Source: Flavobacteriales bacterium (GTDB lineage: Bacteria; Bacteroidota; Bacteroidia; Flavobacteriales; Flavobacteriaceae). From it: DNA of 64,000 bases. Every line of letters begins with the position of its first letter. Position 1 is the stretch's first letter. The stretch lies in contig JAMOVT010000014.1 in the NCBI GenBank assembly GCA_027061855.1, forward strand, positions 1-64,000. Reading direction: 5' to 3'. The notes beneath the pieces were generated by a model. It saw nothing but the letters and a program-made list of their open reading frames with translations. It was not told where the DNA came from and searched no databases. The translations under genes and the position numbers were made by a program. Of this stretch, positions 60,932 to 64,000 are shown in pieces.

Positions 60932-63766
60932 TTATTCTTCCATATAGGCTTCTATTGGGTCACAAGTGCAATGCAAATTTCTGTCACCATAAGCATCATC
61001 TACTCGGCTTACAGCAGGCCATATTTTGTTTTCCAAAATATATTTTAACGGGAAAGCGGCTTTTTTCCTCGTATATTTATGGAACCATATATCCGCAGTG
61101 ACCACCTCTTGTGTATGAGGAGCATTTTTTAATAAATTATCTTCATTTACATCTTTAATTTCATTTATTTCATTCCAAATGCTAATCATTGCTTCGGCAA
61201 AACGATCCAGTTCTTCTTTCCCTTCACTTTCTGTGGGCTCAATCATTAATGTATCATGCACAGGAAATGAAACTGTGGGGGCATGATATCCATAATCCAT
61301 CAATCGTTTGGCAATGTCGATTACCGTAATTCCTTTTTCTTTAAAAGGACGGCAATCGGCGATAAATTCATGCGCTACTCTACCCGCTTCCCCTTTATAA
61401 AGGGTTGGATAGTAGGAGTTGAGTCTTTCTTCCAAATAATTGGCATTTAAAATGGCATATTCCGTAGATTTTTTTAATCCGTCGGGTCCTGACATTCTAA
61501 TATAGCCGTATGAAATTATACTCACAAGAATAGAACCGTAGGGCGCGGCTGCCACAGCTTTCCCTTTTTCACCTCCTGTTTTGATTATAGGGTGTGAAGG
61601 CAAAAAGTCTTTTAAATGTTCTTTTACGGCAATGGGGCCTACTCCGGGTCCTCCTCCTCCGTGAGGAATAGCAAATGTTTTGTGTAAATTAAGATGACAG
61701 ACATCTGCACCGATCATTCCCGGACTGGTTAATCCCACTTGCGCATTCATATTGGCTCCGTCCATATAAACTTGGCCGCCATATTGATGAACGATATCGT
61801 TCATTTCTTTAATGGCTGCCTCAAAAACACCATGGGTAGAAGGGTAAGTTACCATAAATACGGATAAAGTATCTTTATATTTCTCTGCTTTTTCCCGTAA
61901 ATCCTCCACATCAATATTTCCTTTGTCCGTAGTTTTTATAACCACTACTTTATGCCCCGCCATTACAGCAGATGCAGGGTTGGTTCCATGTGCGGAAGCA
62001 GGTATCAAAGCAATATTTCGTTGTCCCTCTCCCCTGCTTATATGATAATTTCTGATCGCCATCAATCCGGCATATTCTCCTGCGGCACCTGAATTGGGTT
62101 GTAAACTCACTGCATCCAAACCGGTAATCTCCACTAAATAATCACTGAGATTTTTAATCACTTCCTGATAACCTTGTGCTTGTTCAATGGGAACAAAAGG
62201 GTGAATATTTGTCCAAAACGGTGAAGTGATAGGAAATAACTCCGTAGCCGCATTGAGTTTCATTGTACATGAGCCGAGCGGAATCATGGAATGAGTAAGT
62301 GAAATATCCTTTCTCTCCAATTTTTTAATGTATCGCATCATTTCTGTTTCAGAACGGTATTTATGAAACACTTCCTGCTCCATAAATGTGCCGGTTCGCA
62401 ATAATTCGTCCGGAATAACATCAAAATCCGATTTGATTTTTTCTTTTTCAATTTTACCAAAAAGTTCCAAAATGTTTTCCAGATCTTGGTCGGTAGTATT
62501 TTCATCTAAACTGATACCTACCAGATTTTCGCCGTGGTAATAATTGAGGTTTATTTTCTTCTCTTCCGCTTTCTTCCGAATGGTTTTTACATCCGCGGGA
62601 ATCAAAAGTGTGTCGAAGAAAACATCATGTACAGGCTTATAATTTAATTCCACCAAAGCATAGAATAACTTTTTGGTTTGAGTATGAATATGTTCTGCAA
62701 TTTCTTTTAGTCCGTCGGGACCGTGATAAACGGCATACATTCCGGACATAACGGCCAATAAAACTTGCGCCGTACAAATATTTGAGGTGGCTTTTTCACG
62801 CTTAATATGCTGTTCCCGGGTTTGCAGAGCCATTCGTAAGGCAGGTTTACCTTGTGCATCAATGGTAACTCCGATTATTCTTCCTGGAACTTGACGTAAA
62901 TATTCTTCTTTGGTGGCAAAATACCCGGCATGCGGTCCGCCGTAACCCAAGGGTAAACCAAATCGTTGGGTACTTCCCACTACCACATCGGCGCCCCATT
63001 CTCCCGGAGGAGTAAGAATACTTAAAGACAACAGATCGGCAGCAACTGCCAATTTCACCTCATTTTGTTTTAAATTGTTTGCAAATTCCCGGTAATTATT
63101 GATTTTTCCGCTGGCAGCAGGGTATTGTACCAAAGCGCCAAAATATTTTTCATCAATCAATGCGGTTTGATAAAAACCTTTAACTAAATCTATACCCAAA
63201 GCTTCTGCACGGGTCTCCAAAACTGCCATTGTTTGAGGAAAAATATCTTCATCAACAAAAAAGCGGTTTACACCTGCCTTTTTTTGTTTCCTGCTTCTTA
63301 AATTATATAACATCAACATTGCTTCGGCGGCCGCAGTAGCTTCATCAAGTAAAGAAGCATTGGCGATTTTTAAACCGGTCAGTTCCGTAATCATGGTTTG
63401 ATAATTCAATAATGCTTCCAATCGCCCTTGTGAAATTTCCGCTTGATAAGGAGTATAAGAAGTATACCAAGAAGGATTTTCCAAAATATTTCGCTGAATC
63501 ACCCCGGGAACCGTTGTATTATAATAACCGAAACCGATAAATGATTTATACAATTTGTTTTTTTCTCCTAATGCCGTTATATGCTCATCATATTCTTGTT
63601 CGGTCATTGCCGGAGGTAAATTCAGCTCCTTTTTGAGCCGGATATTATCGGGGATTGTTTGATAAATCAATTCATCAATAGAAGAAACGCCAAGGGTTTT
63701 AAGCATTTCTTTCACTTCATACTCCCGGGGACCTAAATGACGATATATAAAAGAATTTGTTTTCAT
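60932..63766 (-). CDS. gcvP: Glycine dehydrogenase (decarboxylating), P-protein
   Basis: The PLP enzyme of the glycine cleavage system, decarboxylating glycine and passing the aminomethyl group to GcvH. At 944 residues it is the full single-chain form with two aminotransferase-like halves. The PLP lysine is in [20 protein letters not shown] and [33 protein letters not shown] and [10 protein letters not shown] are also present. I use the ATG at 63766; the extended frame adds nine residues reading into the upstream terminator. GcvT and GcvH are not in the window. Confidence 0.95.
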   Translation of the reverse strand: MKTNSFIYRHLGPREYEVKEMLKTLGVSSIDELIYQTIPDNIRLKKELNLPPAMTEQEYDEHITALGEKNKLYKSFIGFGYYNTTVPGVIQRNILENPSWYTSYTPYQAEISQGRLEALLNYQTMITELTGLKIANASLLDEATAAAEAMLMLYNLRSRKQKKAGVNRFFVDEDIFPQTMAVLETRAEALGIDLVKGFYQTALIDEKYFGALVQYPAASGKINNYREFANNLKQNEVKLAVAADLLSLSILTPPGEWGADVVVGSTQRFGLPLGYGGPHAGYFATKEEYLRQVPGRIIGVTIDAQGKPALRMALQTREQHIKREKATSNICTAQVLLAVMSGMYAVYHGPDGLKEIAEHIHTQTKKLFYALVELNYKPVHDVFFDTLLIPADVKTIRKKAEEKKINLNYYHGENLVGISLDENTTDQDLENILELFGKIEKEKIKSDFDVIPDELLRTGTFMEQEVFHKYRSETEMMRYIKKLERKDISLTHSMIPLGSCTMKLNAATELFPITSPFWTNIHPFVPIEQAQGYQEVIKNLSDYLVEITGLDAVSLQPNSGAAGEYAGLMAIRNYHISRGEGQRNIALIPASAHGTNPASAVMAGHKVVVIKTTDKGNIDVEDLREKAEKYKDTLSVFMVTYPSTHGVFEAAIKEMNDIVHQYGGQVYMDGANMNAQVGLTSPGMIGADVCHLNLHKTFAIPHGGGGPGVGPIAVKEHLKDFLPSHPIIKTGGEKGKAVAAAPYGSILVSIISYGYIRMSGPDGLKKSTEYAILNANYLEERLNSYYPTLYKGEAGRVAHEFIADCRPFKEKGITVIDIAKRLMDYGYHAPTVSFPVHDTLMIEPTESEGKEELDRFAEAMISIWNEINEIKDVNEDNLLKNAPHTQEVVTADIWFHKYTRKKAAFPLKYILENKIWPAVSRVDDAYGDRNLHCTCDPIEAYMEE

Positions 63767-63781
63767 AGTTTGTATTTTTAT

Positions 63782-63810
63782 AAAAAACGGCAAGTAAAAT
63801 TTACCTGCCG
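63782..63810 (-). terminator. Terminator of pepT, before gcvP
   Basis: Inverted repeat CGGCAAGTAA (63788-63797) with TTACCTGCCG (63801-63810), one mismatch, followed on the minus strand by a T run at 63787-63782. Confidence 0.7.
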
Positions 63811-63820
63811 GAATAATTAT

Positions 63821-64000
63821 TTACCAAATTTATCAGCTGTTTTTTCTGCAATTTTCACAATTAAATCACGCGCTTTTTCCATGGATTCAACAGGAACGTA
63901 TTCATAAGGACCATGAAAATTTAATCCGCCTGCAAAAATATTGGGACAAGGTAATCCTTTGAAGGACAATTGCGCACCATCTGTCCCGCCACGTATGGCT
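63821..64000 (-). CDS. pepT: Peptidase T (C-terminal part only)
   Basis: Only the last 59 residues are inside the window. They contain the M20 zinc-peptidase segment [20 protein letters not shown] and [18 protein letters not shown], which include the metal-binding histidine near the end of tripeptidase T. Ends KTADKFGK. PepT releases the N-terminal residue of tripeptides in the cytoplasm, matching the peptide-feeding enzymes elsewhere in the window. Confidence 0.85.

Noticed and set aside
60932-63766. Glycine riboswitch before gcvP
   Set aside because: Only 54 bases separate gcvP from the end of pepT and these are filled by the pepT terminator; no room for a glycine aptamer.
1-64000. CRISPR arrays, tRNA or rRNA genes, prophage or defence islands
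   Set aside because: No regularly spaced repeats, no cloverleaf-like GGTTCGA arms in gaps, and no phage structural, Cas, restriction or toxin-antitoxin genes were found by eye.

Overview
The window is a chromosomal stretch of an AT-rich Bacteroidota bacterium, most likely of the order Flavobacteriales. This rests on family content: an S46 dipeptidyl peptidase, GSCFA and DUF7033 proteins, a hypoxanthine phosphoribosyltransferase–adenylate kinase fusion, a MoxR/DUF58/DUF4350 cluster and ExbB/ExbD/TonB. It also rests on promoters: many genes are preceded by the Bacteroidota -7 element TAnnTTTG, once with a TTG -33 element at the right spacing on the + strand (before hpt-adk) and once on the - strand (before an XRE regulator). 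Shine-Dalgarno sequences are scarce and many genes overlap by 1-11 bases. I saw no tRNA, rRNA, CRISPR array, insertion sequence or prophage.

Layout. 1-9.3 kb: mostly single genes (HAD phosphatase, polysaccharide deacetylase, SDR, an uncharacterised conserved protein paired with YjbQ, an XRE regulator, Lrp, AroB, proline dehydrogenase, an MBL hydrolase). 9.4-13.6 kb: a tightly overlapping envelope operon, DUF4350-MoxR-DUF58-VanX-like dipeptidase. 13.7-17.1 kb: fmt, NAD(P)HX repair enzyme and an FKBP-like lipoprotein with acidic calcium-type repeats. 17.2-24.5 kb: a co-directional run from hsp15 through oligopeptidase B, PEP carboxylase, a FAH-family hydrolase, a dTMP kinase-like protein and prmC. 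24.5-32 kb: S46 peptidase, nucleoside phosphorylase, two tandem secreted paralogs with conserved ends and different middles, and a highly charged helical secreted protein.

32-43.8 kb is the main accessory-looking region: an acyl-CoA synthetase, a GSCFA protein, a family-4 glycosyltransferase, three tandem CDP-glycerol glycerophosphotransferase-like paralogs and a two-domain family-2 glycosyltransferase, running into tRNA genes (threonylcarbamoyl-AMP synthase, CCA-adding enzyme). I infer that it builds a phosphate-linked or otherwise decorated surface glycan; the product is unknown.

43.9-64 kb: a DUF4382 lipoprotein, a TtcA-like gene split by a frameshift at a run of seven A, dodecin, folC, the tonB-exbD-exbB cluster, a FdtA-like cupin overlapping a MacB-type permease, an OmpA lipoprotein, fabG with a vWA membrane protein, a Crp/Fnr regulator, the hpt-adk fusion followed by obg, a D-2-hydroxyacid dehydrogenase, PhnA, a small barrel-like protein, a KAS III enzyme, gcvP and the end of pepT.

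Nothing here is a clear new defence or mobile system. The strongest leads are the three-paralog glycan locus, the split ttcA-like gene, the twin surface proteins, and the repeats around the XRE regulator. All functional calls come from reading motifs by eye; no database search was run.
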